A stretch of 64,000 nucleotides of DNA from Subdoligranulum variabile. GTDB lineage: Bacteria > Bacillota > Clostridia > Oscillospirales > Ruminococcaceae. Position numbers and translations under genes: made by a program. The notes below the pieces were generated by a model. The model was not told where the DNA came from. It saw nothing but the letters and a program-made list of their open reading frames with translations, and made no database searches. The DNA lies in assembly GCA_003343905.1 (NCBI GenBank), contig QAKI01000048.1, positions 20,683 to 84,682 of the forward strand, given 5' to 3'. Shown here piece after piece: positions 36,641 to 44,851 of this stretch (position 1 is its first letter; each line of letters opens with the position of its first letter).

Positions 36641-37414
36641 TCACACCCCGCGGAAATGCCACAGCAGCACGCTGCCCGCCACACCGGCGTTCAGGCTTTC
36701 GACCCGGTCGGTCATGGGGATGCGCACCGACGCATCGCAGGCCCGCACGGTGGCGTCCTGCAAGCCCTGGCCCTCGCTGCCGATGACGACGCAGAGCCCG
36801 CCGGGGAAATCCCGGCCCGCTTCCTCCAGCGGGCGGGAGCGGTAGAGCGCGGCAGCCAGGCAGGTCACGCCGCGTTCGCGCAGGGCGCGCAGCGACGCGG
36901 GCAGGTCGCCGGTATGCAGCACCGGCAGCCGCCCCGCCGCGCCCATGGAGGAACGCAGTGTTTTGGGCGAGAAGGGCGCCGCGCACCCCGGCCCCAGCAG
37001 CACGGCGTCAAAACCGAAGGCCGCGGCGCTGCGCAGCAGCGTGCCCACGTTGCCGGGGTCCTGCACGCCTTCCAGCGCCAGCAGGCGGCGGGCGGTGTCC
37101 AGCGTATCCTGCGGGGGGCAGGGCGTTTCAAACAGCACGAACACGCCCTGGCTGGTCTTGGTCCCGGTCAGTTTTTCGGCCACCGGGGGCGTCACCGGCA
37201 CCGGGTCCAGCGCGGCCAGTTCCGGGGTCTTGTGCAGCGCGGCTTCGGTGACGTAGGCCGCGCGGGGCACACAGCTTTTGGCCAGTTCCAGGCAGAGTTT
37301 GGGGCCCTCGGCGAAGAAAAGCCCCTCGGCCGCGCGCTGTTTTTCGGAATCGCGCAGACTGCACGCGTATTTGATTTTAGGATTTTCCCGGCTGGAAATC
37401 AAGTCAGTTCGCAT
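36641..37414 (-). CDS. TrmH/SpoU-family RNA 2'-O-methyltransferase
   Basis: 257 residues. N-terminal substrate domain ISSRENPKIKYACSL...FFAEGPKLCLE, then SPOUT knot: LEGVQDPGNVGTLLRSAAAFG, VVIGSEGQGL and IPMTDRVESLNAGVAGSVLLW. It methylates rRNA or tRNA ribose (RlmB/TsnR-like); target unknown. ATG 37414 with GGGAA upstream is favoured over ATG 37426. Confidence 0.9.
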   Translation of the reverse strand: MRTDLISSRENPKIKYACSLRDSEKQRAAEGLFFAEGPKLCLELAKSCVPRAAYVTEAALHKTPELAALDPVPVTPPVAEKLTGTKTSQGVFVLFETPCPPQDTLDTARRLLALEGVQDPGNVGTLLRSAAAFGFDAVLLGPGCAAPFSPKTLRSSMGAAGRLPVLHTGDLPASLRALRERGVTCLAAALYRSRPLEEAGRDFPGGLCVVIGSEGQGLQDATVRACDASVRIPMTDRVESLNAGVAGSVLLWHFRGV

Positions 37415-37469
37415 AAAAATTCCCATTTCGGCGCGGACACCGCAGGAAAGCCAGCACCCCGCAGCGGCC

Positions 37470-37505
37470 AAAAAATGCCGCCGGACCGCAAAAAAGCGGC
37501 GATGT
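37470..37505 (-). terminator. Terminator after the VTC-domain gene
   Basis: Minus strand GCCGC, 14-nt loop rich in T, GCGGC, then ATTTTTTGG. It would end the CotH-DUF4956-VTC transcript. Confidence 0.55.
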
Positions 37506-37542
37506 CTGGTTTTTCTGCGGAACCGCGCAGTTTCTCACATTT

Positions 37543-38226
37543 TTAATAGAGCGCCCCGCGGGCCAGCGCATACTTGCTGATGCTCAACAGTGTGCCCGGC
37601 GTCGTGCTGAGCATACGCTTGATCCAGCCGGGCAGCGGCTGGTCGTACTTGACCTCCAGGATCGTCTTTTCGCCCAGCAGGCTGACCATGGGCACGTCCG
37701 CCCCAAAAAGGTCCTCGCTCTTGGCGGCGCGCAGGTGGCTGTCCAGCGTGATCCGCGCCCGGCCCACCGGGAACACCCAGGCCGTCCGCTCGTAGTCGAT
37801 CAGCGCGGCAGGGGCGCGTTTTTCCCCCTGGTACAGCGCATAGGCGGCCCGTGCGGCGGCGCCGCCCGCCAGCAGCGGCGCGGGGTCGCCGTTCACCAGC
37901 GCCAGCGCCGTCTCCCGCGGGAGCACCGCGCTCTGCTTATGGGACGTCCTGGCCCGCTTGGCCTTGATCTCCAGCTTGACGGTGGGCGCCTGCCGGTCAT
38001 ACAGCCGCAGGCGCAGCTTTTTGCGCTCGCTGACGCCCAGCAGCTTGTCGTGGTAGTCGGCGTTTTCCGGCGTATCGAAGTACAGGCTGCGGATGTAGTA
38101 CGGCCCCGCGGCGGAATAGCGGTCCCGGGGCAGCACGCCGTCCAGCAGCGCGCGGAGCACGTCCGCCTGCGCCGGGGCAAGCAGATACTTTTCCTCGTGG
38201 CGCTCTACCCGCAGTTCGGCGGCCAT
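37543..38226 (-). CDS. VTC-domain protein (polyphosphate polymerase-like)
   Basis: 227 residues. The VTC fold: RHEEKYLLAP, YYIRSLYFDTPENADYHDKL, KKLRLRLYD, TVKLEIKAKRA, ALIDYERTAWVF, RITLDSHLRA and ILEVKYDQPLPGWI give the basic and acidic residues lining the triphosphate tunnel. In yeast Vtc4 this domain makes polyphosphate from ATP; the bacterial forms are uncharacterised. The DUF4956 gene stops at the base where this gene starts, so they are coupled. Biochemical role is inference. Confidence 0.88.
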   Translation of the reverse strand: MAAELRVERHEEKYLLAPAQADVLRALLDGVLPRDRYSAAGPYYIRSLYFDTPENADYHDKLLGVSERKKLRLRLYDRQAPTVKLEIKAKRARTSHKQSAVLPRETALALVNGDPAPLLAGGAAARAAYALYQGEKRAPAALIDYERTAWVFPVGRARITLDSHLRAAKSEDLFGADVPMVSLLGEKTILEVKYDQPLPGWIKRMLSTTPGTLLSISKYALARGALY

Positions 38227-38909
38227 TACAGGGTCTCCCCGCTGTAGCTGACGAGATTCAGGCTACGGACCTTCTCGGCACCCACGGTCTGCCGCACCAG
38301 CGCGGTGAGAGCGGCGGCATTCTGCTTGCGGGTGAAGGAGAGTTCATAGGTGAACTCCTCGCTGTCCGCCGTCTGGTTGCGCATACGCAGTTTGTAGCTG
38401 CGGGCGTTCTTTTTCAGCACTTCGCAGAGGGCTTTTTCTTCCACCGATTCCGGCACGGCGCGCAGCACCAACAGGTAGGTGGTGGTATCGTACAGGTCCA
38501 GACCGGCCAGGCAGACCACCACCGTGAGGACCAGGCTGCCCAGCAGGCCGATGAGGTACATCTCGCTGCCGCAGGTCAGGCCGATGGCGATGGCCCAGAA
38601 CAGGAAGGCGATATCCCGCGGTTCCTTGACGGCGGTACGGAAACGGATGATGGACAAGCTACCGACCATACCGAGGCTGAGCGCCAGGTTGGAGCCGATG
38701 GCCTGCATGACCAGCGTGGTGATGATGGCCACCAGCAGCAGCGTGAGGTTGAAGTCTTTGGAATAGACGGTGCCGCGGTAGGTCTTGCGGTAGACGAAGT
38801 ACAGCAGCATGCCCAGCACGACGGCCATCGCCAGCGACAGGCAGACCTGAGTGACGGAAACGCTGACGTTGCTTTCCAGTAGGTATTCGAGGATCTGACG
38901 TTTGCTCAT
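38226..38909 (-). CDS. DUF4956 membrane protein
   Basis: 227 residues, about four TM helices in the first 150 residues followed by a soluble C-terminal domain (YKLRMRNQTADSEEFTYELSF). LGMVGSLSIIRFRTAVKEPRDIAFLFWAIAIGL is the conserved core of DUF4956; it resembles MgtC-like proteins. The gene lies between a CotH-domain gene and a VTC-domain gene, a grouping found in many Firmicutes. Function unknown. Confidence 0.87.
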   Translation of the reverse strand: MSKRQILEYLLESNVSVSVTQVCLSLAMAVVLGMLLYFVYRKTYRGTVYSKDFNLTLLLVAIITTLVMQAIGSNLALSLGMVGSLSIIRFRTAVKEPRDIAFLFWAIAIGLTCGSEMYLIGLLGSLVLTVVVCLAGLDLYDTTTYLLVLRAVPESVEEKALCEVLKKNARSYKLRMRNQTADSEEFTYELSFTRKQNAAALTALVRQTVGAEKVRSLNLVSYSGETL

Positions 38910-38938
38910 GGTTCGATCTTCCTTTTTCTATTTCGTTG

Positions 38939-41119
38939 TCAGCCGGCTTCGGCAGCCGCCAGTTGGGTGTCCAGGTGGTCCAGCAGCGTGTCGGCCCGTG
39001 TCGTAAAGAATGCGCGCAGCGTTTCATAGTCGTTCTGCCACTGTTCCATCGTCAGGTTCTCGACATCCGACTGCGTTCCCGTAAGCCAGTCGGCCAGCGG
39101 GGTCAGCCAGGTGGTCTCCACTTTCTGCCGTGCGAGGTTGCGCTCCATCTCCGGCTTGAGCCGGGCACACCACGCTTCAAACGCCGGCAGGATATTCTCC
39201 GGCGCATAGGTGGTCTGCATTTCGTCGCGCAGCCGCTCCGCAAAGCGGGTGCGGAATTCCTCATACTCCCACAGTTTCTGGAACAGCACATGCTGCATAT
39301 TGTTGGTCTCCGCCGGGTTTTGCAGCAGGTCGCCGATGGGGTCCATGAATTCGTACATTAGGCCCATATCAAGGTCGTTCAGCAAAAAGCGCCACCGCCC
39401 GTCGGTACAGGTTTCCGTTTCGCTTTTGTCCGCCTTCCAGATGATCGTATTGCTGGCTGTGCGCAGACCGTCCCAGTTGTTTGTGTACAACTGCGGGATC
39501 GTATAGTCGATGAAAGAATCCACATCGAACTGTTCATTGATCCACGCCCAGCTTTCTTCGCTGCAGGACAGTTCCCGCAGCGTCTGGTCCAACTGCGCAA
39601 TGGAATTTTCTGCATCCGGCTCCGTCGAGGTGCAGATCGTCACAGAATCCGGGTCCACGCCATACCGTTCCCCGATAAATTCCGCGTTTTTCTTGTTGCG
39701 GACGCAGTAGATACCCCAGTATTCATCCTCCAGATACAGAATGACCGGGATATTATACTGTGCGCCCACGCCTTTTTCATAGAGGTAGTTGTTCAAAAAG
39801 CCGTCGACATAAAATCCCTGCCAACTGCCGTTACCGGGCGCTTTCAGGGAAAAGCCGTCCAGTTCCTTCTGCCGCAGCGCCTGCTGCAAAGCCCCGGTCC
39901 CGGTGTCCTGGGAGAAATCCACCGTCAGGTTTTTCATCTGGAACCAGGTGCGGGAGTTCTGCCCGCTGACCCTGATCCGCGCGGGCATCGTCAAAGTTTC
40001 GTTCCCGTTCAGCAGTTGGACGCGGGCGTCGATCTCTTCCCCGGAAAAGAAGTTTGCGTATTTGCCTACATAGCCCTGCTGGAGCATCGTATAGTAGGTG
40101 GTGCCGGGGGTATAAATGCCTTCCGGCCCGAACAGTTCCTGTTCATCCGCCGTCACGCTGACCACCGGCAGGGTATGCGGTTCCACCCCTACCCAGTAGG
40201 TAGCGGCTGCCGTCTCCTCCGACCAGTTGCCATCCTTATAAATACAGGCGGTAACGGTCGTGGCCTTGTCCACCGGGTCCGGGGCATAGTCGTAGGCATA
40301 GGCCTTCAAAAAGTCCGAGTAACCATACCCGAACCGGTTCGGGATCGACACATACTCGTTCGGTTCCCCGGCGCGGCTCTCGATCTTGATCGGTCCCGTA
40401 TACAGCCTGCCGTTCTCCCGCGGGTCGCTGCCGTCGGTGGTGTAGAAGATCAGCGCCTCCGGGTCCCCGGCCTGCAGGGCCACTTCCATCGGCTCCTCAT
40501 AGAAACCGGCGGGCAACGAAAACTCCGCCGTTCCCAGCGGCGCTTCGCGTTCTTCCGCCAGGAAGTCCACCGGGTTTGCCGCCCCCGGCGTGGCCGTGGC
40601 GAACGTCCCCGCGTCCTCCCCGCTGCCGAACGCGCGGCCGTAGGTGATGTCGAAATCCTGTTCGGGGTACTTCAGTTTGTCCACGCGCTCCCCTTCGGCG
40701 TCGTACAGATAGAGCGTTTCCCCATCCGTGCGCAGCGCAAAAGAGGTGTGGCAGTAACCGGCCGGGTCCGTCGTGTCCGCCCGGTCGGCAAAGACGATCA
40801 GATATTCGTCCAGCACCGTGCCCTCCGGGAAGGTCCAGCGGGCGGGATCGTCCTTGTCGTCGCTCAGCGTCCAGCCCGAAAGGTCCACCGGCTCCGTTCC
40901 GGGATTGTACAGTTCGATCCAGTCGCCATAAGCGCCGTTGCCGTCCTGCAGGCCCGAAAGATTGTGCGCGCAGATCTCGTTGATGACCACGCGCCGGTCC
41001 CCGTACCCCTGCACCCGGCTTTCGATCCGCTGCACCCCATAGGCGCAGGCCGCGCACAGCCCCGCCAGCGCCAGTGCCGGCGGCAGGAACCGCAGCAGTT
41101 TTTTCCCAGTTGTCGGCAT
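38939..41119 (-). CDS. CotH-kinase-domain surface protein with lamin-tail domain
   Basis: 726 residues. N-terminal signal-anchor (LLRFLPPALALAGLCAACAYG). Lamin-tail domain about 40-150 (VINEICAHN...GDWIELYNPG...LSGWTLSDD). A chitobiase C-terminal-like domain about 195-290 (IFYTTDGSDPRENG). CotH kinase domain about 330-700 (RIRVSGQNSRTW, DGFSLKAPGNGSWQGFYVDGFLNNYLY, WRFLLNDLDMGL). Spore CotH phosphorylates coat proteins with an atypical kinase fold; this extracytoplasmic version has unknown substrate. ATG 41119 has GGGAGAAAA upstream. First gene of the VTC operon. Confidence 0.9.
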   Translation of the reverse strand: MPTTGKKLLRFLPPALALAGLCAACAYGVQRIESRVQGYGDRRVVINEICAHNLSGLQDGNGAYGDWIELYNPGTEPVDLSGWTLSDDKDDPARWTFPEGTVLDEYLIVFADRADTTDPAGYCHTSFALRTDGETLYLYDAEGERVDKLKYPEQDFDITYGRAFGSGEDAGTFATATPGAANPVDFLAEEREAPLGTAEFSLPAGFYEEPMEVALQAGDPEALIFYTTDGSDPRENGRLYTGPIKIESRAGEPNEYVSIPNRFGYGYSDFLKAYAYDYAPDPVDKATTVTACIYKDGNWSEETAAATYWVGVEPHTLPVVSVTADEQELFGPEGIYTPGTTYYTMLQQGYVGKYANFFSGEEIDARVQLLNGNETLTMPARIRVSGQNSRTWFQMKNLTVDFSQDTGTGALQQALRQKELDGFSLKAPGNGSWQGFYVDGFLNNYLYEKGVGAQYNIPVILYLEDEYWGIYCVRNKKNAEFIGERYGVDPDSVTICTSTEPDAENSIAQLDQTLRELSCSEESWAWINEQFDVDSFIDYTIPQLYTNNWDGLRTASNTIIWKADKSETETCTDGRWRFLLNDLDMGLMYEFMDPIGDLLQNPAETNNMQHVLFQKLWEYEEFRTRFAERLRDEMQTTYAPENILPAFEAWCARLKPEMERNLARQKVETTWLTPLADWLTGTQSDVENLTMEQWQNDYETLRAFFTTRADTLLDHLDTQLAAAEAG

Positions 41120-41146
41120 GGTGTGATTTTCTCCCTGATGCAAGAA

Positions 41147-41180
41147 AGACGCATGCGCCTGCGCGCGTGCGTCTCTTGTT
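41147..41180. terminator. Terminator after rplT, inside the rplT-CotH gap
   Basis: AGACGCATGCGC / GCGCGTGCGTCT stem. On the minus strand it is followed by TTTCTTG, on the plus strand by TTGTTTT. No promoter for the CotH gene was seen between this and its start, so read-through may feed it. Confidence 0.7.
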
Positions 41181-41185
41181 TTCTA

Positions 41186-41539
41186 TTACAGCGCTTTCTT
41201 CGCGGTCTCGACCAGCGCGTTGAAGCTGGCGGCGTCGTGGATCGCCATCTCGGACAGCATCTTGCGGTTCAGCTCGATGCCCGCCTTCTTCAGACCGTTC
41301 ATGAAGGTGGAGTAGTTCATGCCCTGGGCACGCACCGCGTTGTTGATGCGGGTGATCCACAGGTTGCGGAACTGACGCTTCTTCAGCTTGCGGCCGACGA
41401 ACGCGTAGTTGCCGGATTTCATGACGGCCTGCTTGGCCATGCGGAAGTGCTTGGACTTGGAGCCGTAGTAGCCTTTCGCCAGTTTGAGAGTCTTGGCACG
41501 ACGCTTGTGCGTCATGGTAGCGCCTTTGATACGAGCCAT
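41186..41539 (-). CDS. rplT: 50S ribosomal protein L20
   Basis: 117 residues, full length: MARIKGATMTHKRRAKTLKLAKGYYGSKS and FVGRKLKKRQFRNLWITRINNA. Binds 23S rRNA early in assembly and, in many bacteria, its own mRNA leader to repress the operon. Preceded by rpmI. Confidence 0.98.
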   Translation of the reverse strand: MARIKGATMTHKRRAKTLKLAKGYYGSKSKHFRMAKQAVMKSGNYAFVGRKLKKRQFRNLWITRINNAVRAQGMNYSTFMNGLKKAGIELNRKMLSEMAIHDAASFNALVETAKKAL

Positions 41540-41600
41540 ATTTCTATCTCCTTTATACTCTGGGTGTTACTTCTGACCTTTGTGGACCTTGCGGGGCTTA

Positions 41601-41807
41601 TCAGCCGCCGTAGGGCATCATCTTGCGGACGGTCGCTTCGTTGGTCTTGTCGACGTACTTGGGCATACGCAGGCCGCGGGTGAGCTTGGTGGTCTTCTTG
41701 GTCAGGATATGGCGGCGCTTGGACGCGTTGCGCTTGATCTTGCCGGAAGCAGTCATCTTGAAGCGCTTCTTGGCGCCGGACAGGGTCTTGAGCTTCATTT
41801 TAGCCAT
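41601..41807 (-). CDS. rpmI: 50S ribosomal protein L35
   Basis: 68 residues: KLKTLSGAKKRFKMTASGKIKRNASKRRHIL. AGGAGG lies 8 nt before ATG 41807. Middle gene of infC-rpmI-rplT. Confidence 0.97.
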   Translation of the reverse strand: MAKMKLKTLSGAKKRFKMTASGKIKRNASKRRHILTKKTTKLTRGLRMPKYVDKTNEATVRKMMPYGG

Positions 41808-41833
41808 TGTTGTTTCCTCCTGAAGAGTCGTTT

Positions 41834-42364
41834 TTACTTGTTGGGTGCCGGGGACATGAACATCATCATGCTGCGGCCCTCCAGTTTGGGCTGCTTGTCG
41901 ATGACGGCCTTGCCCGCCAGTGCCTCGGCGAACCGTCTGTGGACGTCCAGACCCAGGCTGGTGTGCGCCATTTCGCGGCCGCGGAACCGGATGCTGACCT
42001 TGATCTTGTGACCCTGCTGCAGGAATTTGGCTGCCTGGTTCACCTTGGTGTTGAAGTCGTTGGTATCGATGTTCAAAGACAGGCGGATCTCCTTGAGTTC
42101 AACCACTTTCTGGTTTTTCTTGGCTTCCTTTTCCCTCTTCTGCATCTCGAACCGGTATTTGCCGTAATCCAGGATCTTGCACACGGGCGGCTTGGCCTGC
42201 GGCGCGATCTTGACCAGGTCCAGATCCCGGTCGATGGCCATGCGGAGCGCGTCGCGCGGGCTCATGATCCCCATCTGCGCACCGTCCGCTCCGATCAGGC
42301 GGATCTCTTTGTCCCGGATCTGCTCATTGATCTCCAGTTCCTTGGTATTGCTGTTGCTGGCGAT
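41834..42364 (-). CDS. infC: Translation initiation factor IF-3 (ATC start)
   Basis: 176 residues if initiated at ATC 42364. NEQIRDKEIRLIGADGAQMG, KPPVCKILDYGKYRFE, KEIRLSLNIDTNDFNTKVNQAAKFL and HTSLGLDVHRRFAE are IF-3. The frame stays open up to 42490, but residues before ATC read through the attenuator hairpin and GGGAGG lies 9 nt upstream of the ATC, so that codon is the likely start. Non-canonical starts (ATT/ATC) are known for infC and allow IF-3 to limit its own synthesis. Confidence 0.95.
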   Translation of the reverse strand: MASNSNTKELEINEQIRDKEIRLIGADGAQMGIMSPRDALRMAIDRDLDLVKIAPQAKPPVCKILDYGKYRFEMQKREKEAKKNQKVVELKEIRLSLNIDTNDFNTKVNQAAKFLQQGHKIKVSIRFRGREMAHTSLGLDVHRRFAEALAGKAVIDKQPKLEGRSMMMFMSPAPNK

Positions 42365-42531
42365 TGGAACACACCTCCCACAAGTGTATGATAGAATGAC
42401 AAAAGCGGCTGCCATAAAAGCAGCCGCCGAACACACAAAAGCACACGCCGAAGCGTGTTTCTCGTATGACCCGGGATGACACATCCGCAAGGTGAGCCGA
42501 CGGCATACTGCCGGTTGCTGCTTTTTTTACA
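42365..42531 (-). promoter_or_regulatory. infC-rpmI-rplT leader with attenuator (L20-leader type)
   Basis: About 167-nt untranslated leader. It contains a small hairpin (CACGCTTCGGCGTG) and then GCGGCTGC / GCAGCCGC (42405-42427) followed by TTTTGTC, a transcription attenuator directly before the infC SD. Position and layout match the L20/IF-3 autoregulatory leaders of Firmicutes. Confidence 0.75.
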
Positions 42532-42537
42532 AGCAAG

Positions 42538-42566
42538 AGTGTACCATACCCCGGCGGCTTTGTCAA
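42538..42566 (-). promoter_or_regulatory. Promoter of infC-rpmI-rplT
   Basis: Minus strand TTGACA, 17 bp, TACACT, with TGG before the -10. Confidence 0.9.
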
Positions 42567-42628
42567 GCGCTTTTTTGGGTGGGCGCAAAATAAATTCCCC
42601 GTTTCATATAGCCAAGCCCGGCAGAATA

Positions 42629-42637
42629 TGGTATGAT
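42629..42637 (+). promoter_or_regulatory. Extended -10 promoter of ddl-murI
   Basis: TGG-TATGAT with a weak -35, divergent from the infC promoter; ATG of ddl is 56 bp downstream. Confidence 0.6.
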
Positions 42638-42692
42638 AATAAGCTGAAGACTTGCAGTATGCGCAAAAATACAGCCAAGAGGAGTCTTTTGC

Positions 42693-43805
42693 ATGAGTGA
42701 ACATCCAAAACTGCGCGTCGCGCTGTTTTTCGGCGGCGTTTCCAGCGAGCACGAAGTCAGCTGCGTTTCAGCCGCCGCCTGGCTGCGCGCCCTGCGGGAG
42801 GAGCCCTGCGCCGCCCGATACGAAGCGTTTCCCATCGGCATCACCAAAACCGGCCGCTGGCTGGCCTGCGATCCCACGCCGGAGGCCATGGCCGACGGCA
42901 GCTGGGAGCAGGACCCCCGCTGCGTGCCCTGCGTGCTGAGCCCGGACCGCCGGGACCACGGCGTATGGCTGCTGCGGGACGGCGGGGCCGAGCTGGTGCC
43001 CATCGACCTGTGCGCGCCGGTACTCCACGGCAAAAACGGCGAGGACGGCACCATCCAGGGCCTGTTCGAGCTGGCCCGCATCCCCTATGTGGGCTGCGGC
43101 GTGCTGGCCAGCGCCGTCTGTATGGACAAAGTGCTGGCCAACACCGTGATGGACGCCGCCGGGGTGCCCCACTGCCGCTGGACCAGTGCCAACCGCGCCG
43201 AGGTGGAAGCCGACCGGGAAGCCGTGCTGGACCGGGCCGAGACCGCCTTGGGCTACCCGATCTTCGTCAAGCCCGCCAACGCCGGTTCCAGCGTGGGCGT
43301 GAGCAAGGCGGCTGACCGCGCCGCCCTGGCCGCAGCGTTGGACACCGCCCTGCGGGAGGACGACAAGGTGGTTTTTGAAGAATTCATCGACGGGCAGGAG
43401 GTCGAGTGCGCCGCCATCGGCAACCCCGACGCCCCGGCCACCGTCGCCGCCACCCGCCCCGGCGAGATCCTGGCGGGCGCCGAGTTCTACACCTACGACG
43501 ACAAGTACAAGAACGGCGTTTCCCAGACGGTGATCCCCGCCCACCTGAGCGAGGAAAAGCTGGACGAAGTGCGCGCCCGCGCGCGGGAAGCCTATCTGGC
43601 GCTGGGCTGCACCGGGCTGGCCCGCTGTGATTTCTTTGTGGAGCGGGGCACCGGCCGCGTGCTGTGCAACGAGCTGAACACGATGCCCGGCTTCACGGCC
43701 ATCAGCATGTATCCCAAGCTGATGGAGCACGAGGGGCTCAGCTTTTCCGCACTGGTGGACCGGCTGCTGCGTCTGGCGCAGGAGCGCCGGAAGGGGGCTT
43801 ACTGA
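42693..43805 (+). CDS. ddl: D-alanine--D-alanine ligase
   Basis: 370 residues, ATP-grasp. LFFGGVSSEHEVSCVSA, APVLHGKNGEDGTIQG, YPIFVKPANAGSSVGVSK, FEEFIDGQEVECA, EFYTYDDKYKNG and NELNTMPGFTAIS. The omega-loop Tyr-x-x-Lys-Tyr (YDDKY) is that of D-Ala-D-Ala rather than D-Ala-D-Lac ligases, so vancomycin sensitivity is expected. Makes the dipeptide terminus of the cell-wall precursor. Overlaps murI by one base. Confidence 0.96.
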   Translation: MSEHPKLRVALFFGGVSSEHEVSCVSAAAWLRALREEPCAARYEAFPIGITKTGRWLACDPTPEAMADGSWEQDPRCVPCVLSPDRRDHGVWLLRDGGAELVPIDLCAPVLHGKNGEDGTIQGLFELARIPYVGCGVLASAVCMDKVLANTVMDAAGVPHCRWTSANRAEVEADREAVLDRAETALGYPIFVKPANAGSSVGVSKAADRAALAAALDTALREDDKVVFEEFIDGQEVECAAIGNPDAPATVAATRPGEILAGAEFYTYDDKYKNGVSQTVIPAHLSEEKLDEVRARAREAYLALGCTGLARCDFFVERGTGRVLCNELNTMPGFTAISMYPKLMEHEGLSFSALVDRLLRLAQERRKGAY

Positions 43806-44620
43806 TGGATACACGTCCCATCGGCGTATTTGACAGCGGCCTGGGCGGCCTGACCGCCGTGCGCGAACTGCGCCGCGTGCTGCCCGGCGAGGACATCGTC
43901 TACTTTGGCGACACCGGGCGCGTGCCCTACGGTTCCCGCACGCGGGAGACCATCATCCAGTACGCCCGGCAGGACATCCGCTTTCTGCTGGGGCAGGACG
44001 TGAAGTTTATCATCGCCGCCTGCGGCACCGTATCCTCCACCTTCCCGCCCGAAGAAGCCGCCCGGCTGCCGGTACCCTACACCGGCGTGGTGGGGGCGGC
44101 GTCCCGCGCGGCGGCCGCCGCCACCCGCAACCGGCGGGTGGGCATCATCGGCACGGCGGCCACGATCCGCAGCGGCTCCTACGCCGCTGTGATCCGCGAT
44201 ATGCTGCCGGACGTGGAGATCACCGCCAAAGCCTGCCCGCTGTTCGTGCCGCTGGTGGAAAACGGCTATGTGCAGGACGGCAACCCGGTGACCCGGCTGG
44301 TCATTGAGGAATATCTGGCCCCGGTGCGGGCCAGCGGCGTGGATACGCTGATCCTGGGCTGCACCCACTACCCGCTGCTGAAAAAGATGATCGGCGACTA
44401 TATGGGCCCGGAGGTCACGCTGATCGACTCCGGCAAGGCCACGGCCGAAGCCGCGGCTGCCGCGCTGGCGGACCTGGACTTGCTCAACGGCCACGCCGAA
44501 GGCGGCAGCGCCCGCTACTTCGTCAGCGACACGCCGGACGATTTTGCGGAGCAGGAAATGCTGTTTTTGGGCGAATACGGCGGCGGTCCCGTCGAGCGTA
44601 TCGCCATTGAATCCTACTAA
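43805..44620 (+). CDS. murI: Glutamate racemase (variant Cys motif)
   Basis: 271 residues. IGVFDSGLGGLTAVREL, YFGDTGRVPYGSRT, GIIGTAATIRSGSY and ILGCTHYPLL are MurI. Both catalytic cysteines are kept (about 73 and 186), but the first motif reads AACGTVSS instead of the usual ACNTASA. It makes D-Glu for peptidoglycan and is coupled to ddl by a TGATG overlap. A terminator follows after 150 bp. Confidence 0.94.
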   Translation: MDTRPIGVFDSGLGGLTAVRELRRVLPGEDIVYFGDTGRVPYGSRTRETIIQYARQDIRFLLGQDVKFIIAACGTVSSTFPPEEAARLPVPYTGVVGAASRAAAAATRNRRVGIIGTAATIRSGSYAAVIRDMLPDVEITAKACPLFVPLVENGYVQDGNPVTRLVIEEYLAPVRASGVDTLILGCTHYPLLKKMIGDYMGPEVTLIDSGKATAEAAAAALADLDLLNGHAEGGSARYFVSDTPDDFAEQEMLFLGEYGGGPVERIAIESY

Positions 44621-44639
44621 TGCTCCGCTCAAAAGGGGC

Positions 44640-44761
44640 AACACTCGCCCACGGCAATTGCCTAAGGCTCGTGTTTCCCCTCTTTGAAATCCCCTTCGAC
44701 AAAATTTTGCGTCAATCCGTGCACTCGGCTCAGCGCCTCGCACACTCTTGCCGCAAAATTT
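44640..44761. other. Intergenic stretch with nested inverted repeats
   Basis: Contains AACAC...GTGTT around the palindrome GGCAATTGCC (44640-44675), then perfect 10-bp arms AAATTTTGCG (44702) and CGCAAAATTT (44752) around a GC-rich loop with its own GTGC/GCAC stem. Looks like a REP-like element or part of the murI 3' UTR; no gene. Confidence 0.5.
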
Positions 44762-44771
44762 CCCTGTTTGT

Positions 44772-44812
44772 GTCATCACCGTCGGCACATGTCCGCCGGT
44801 GATGACGGTTTT
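44772..44812 (+). terminator. Terminator after ddl-murI
   Basis: Ten-bp perfect stem GTCATCACCG / CGGTGATGAC followed by GGTTTTG. Confidence 0.7.
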
Positions 44813-44851
44813 GAAAATCAGGTTCATTCTGTCTGTAAGGAATTTTTTGTT

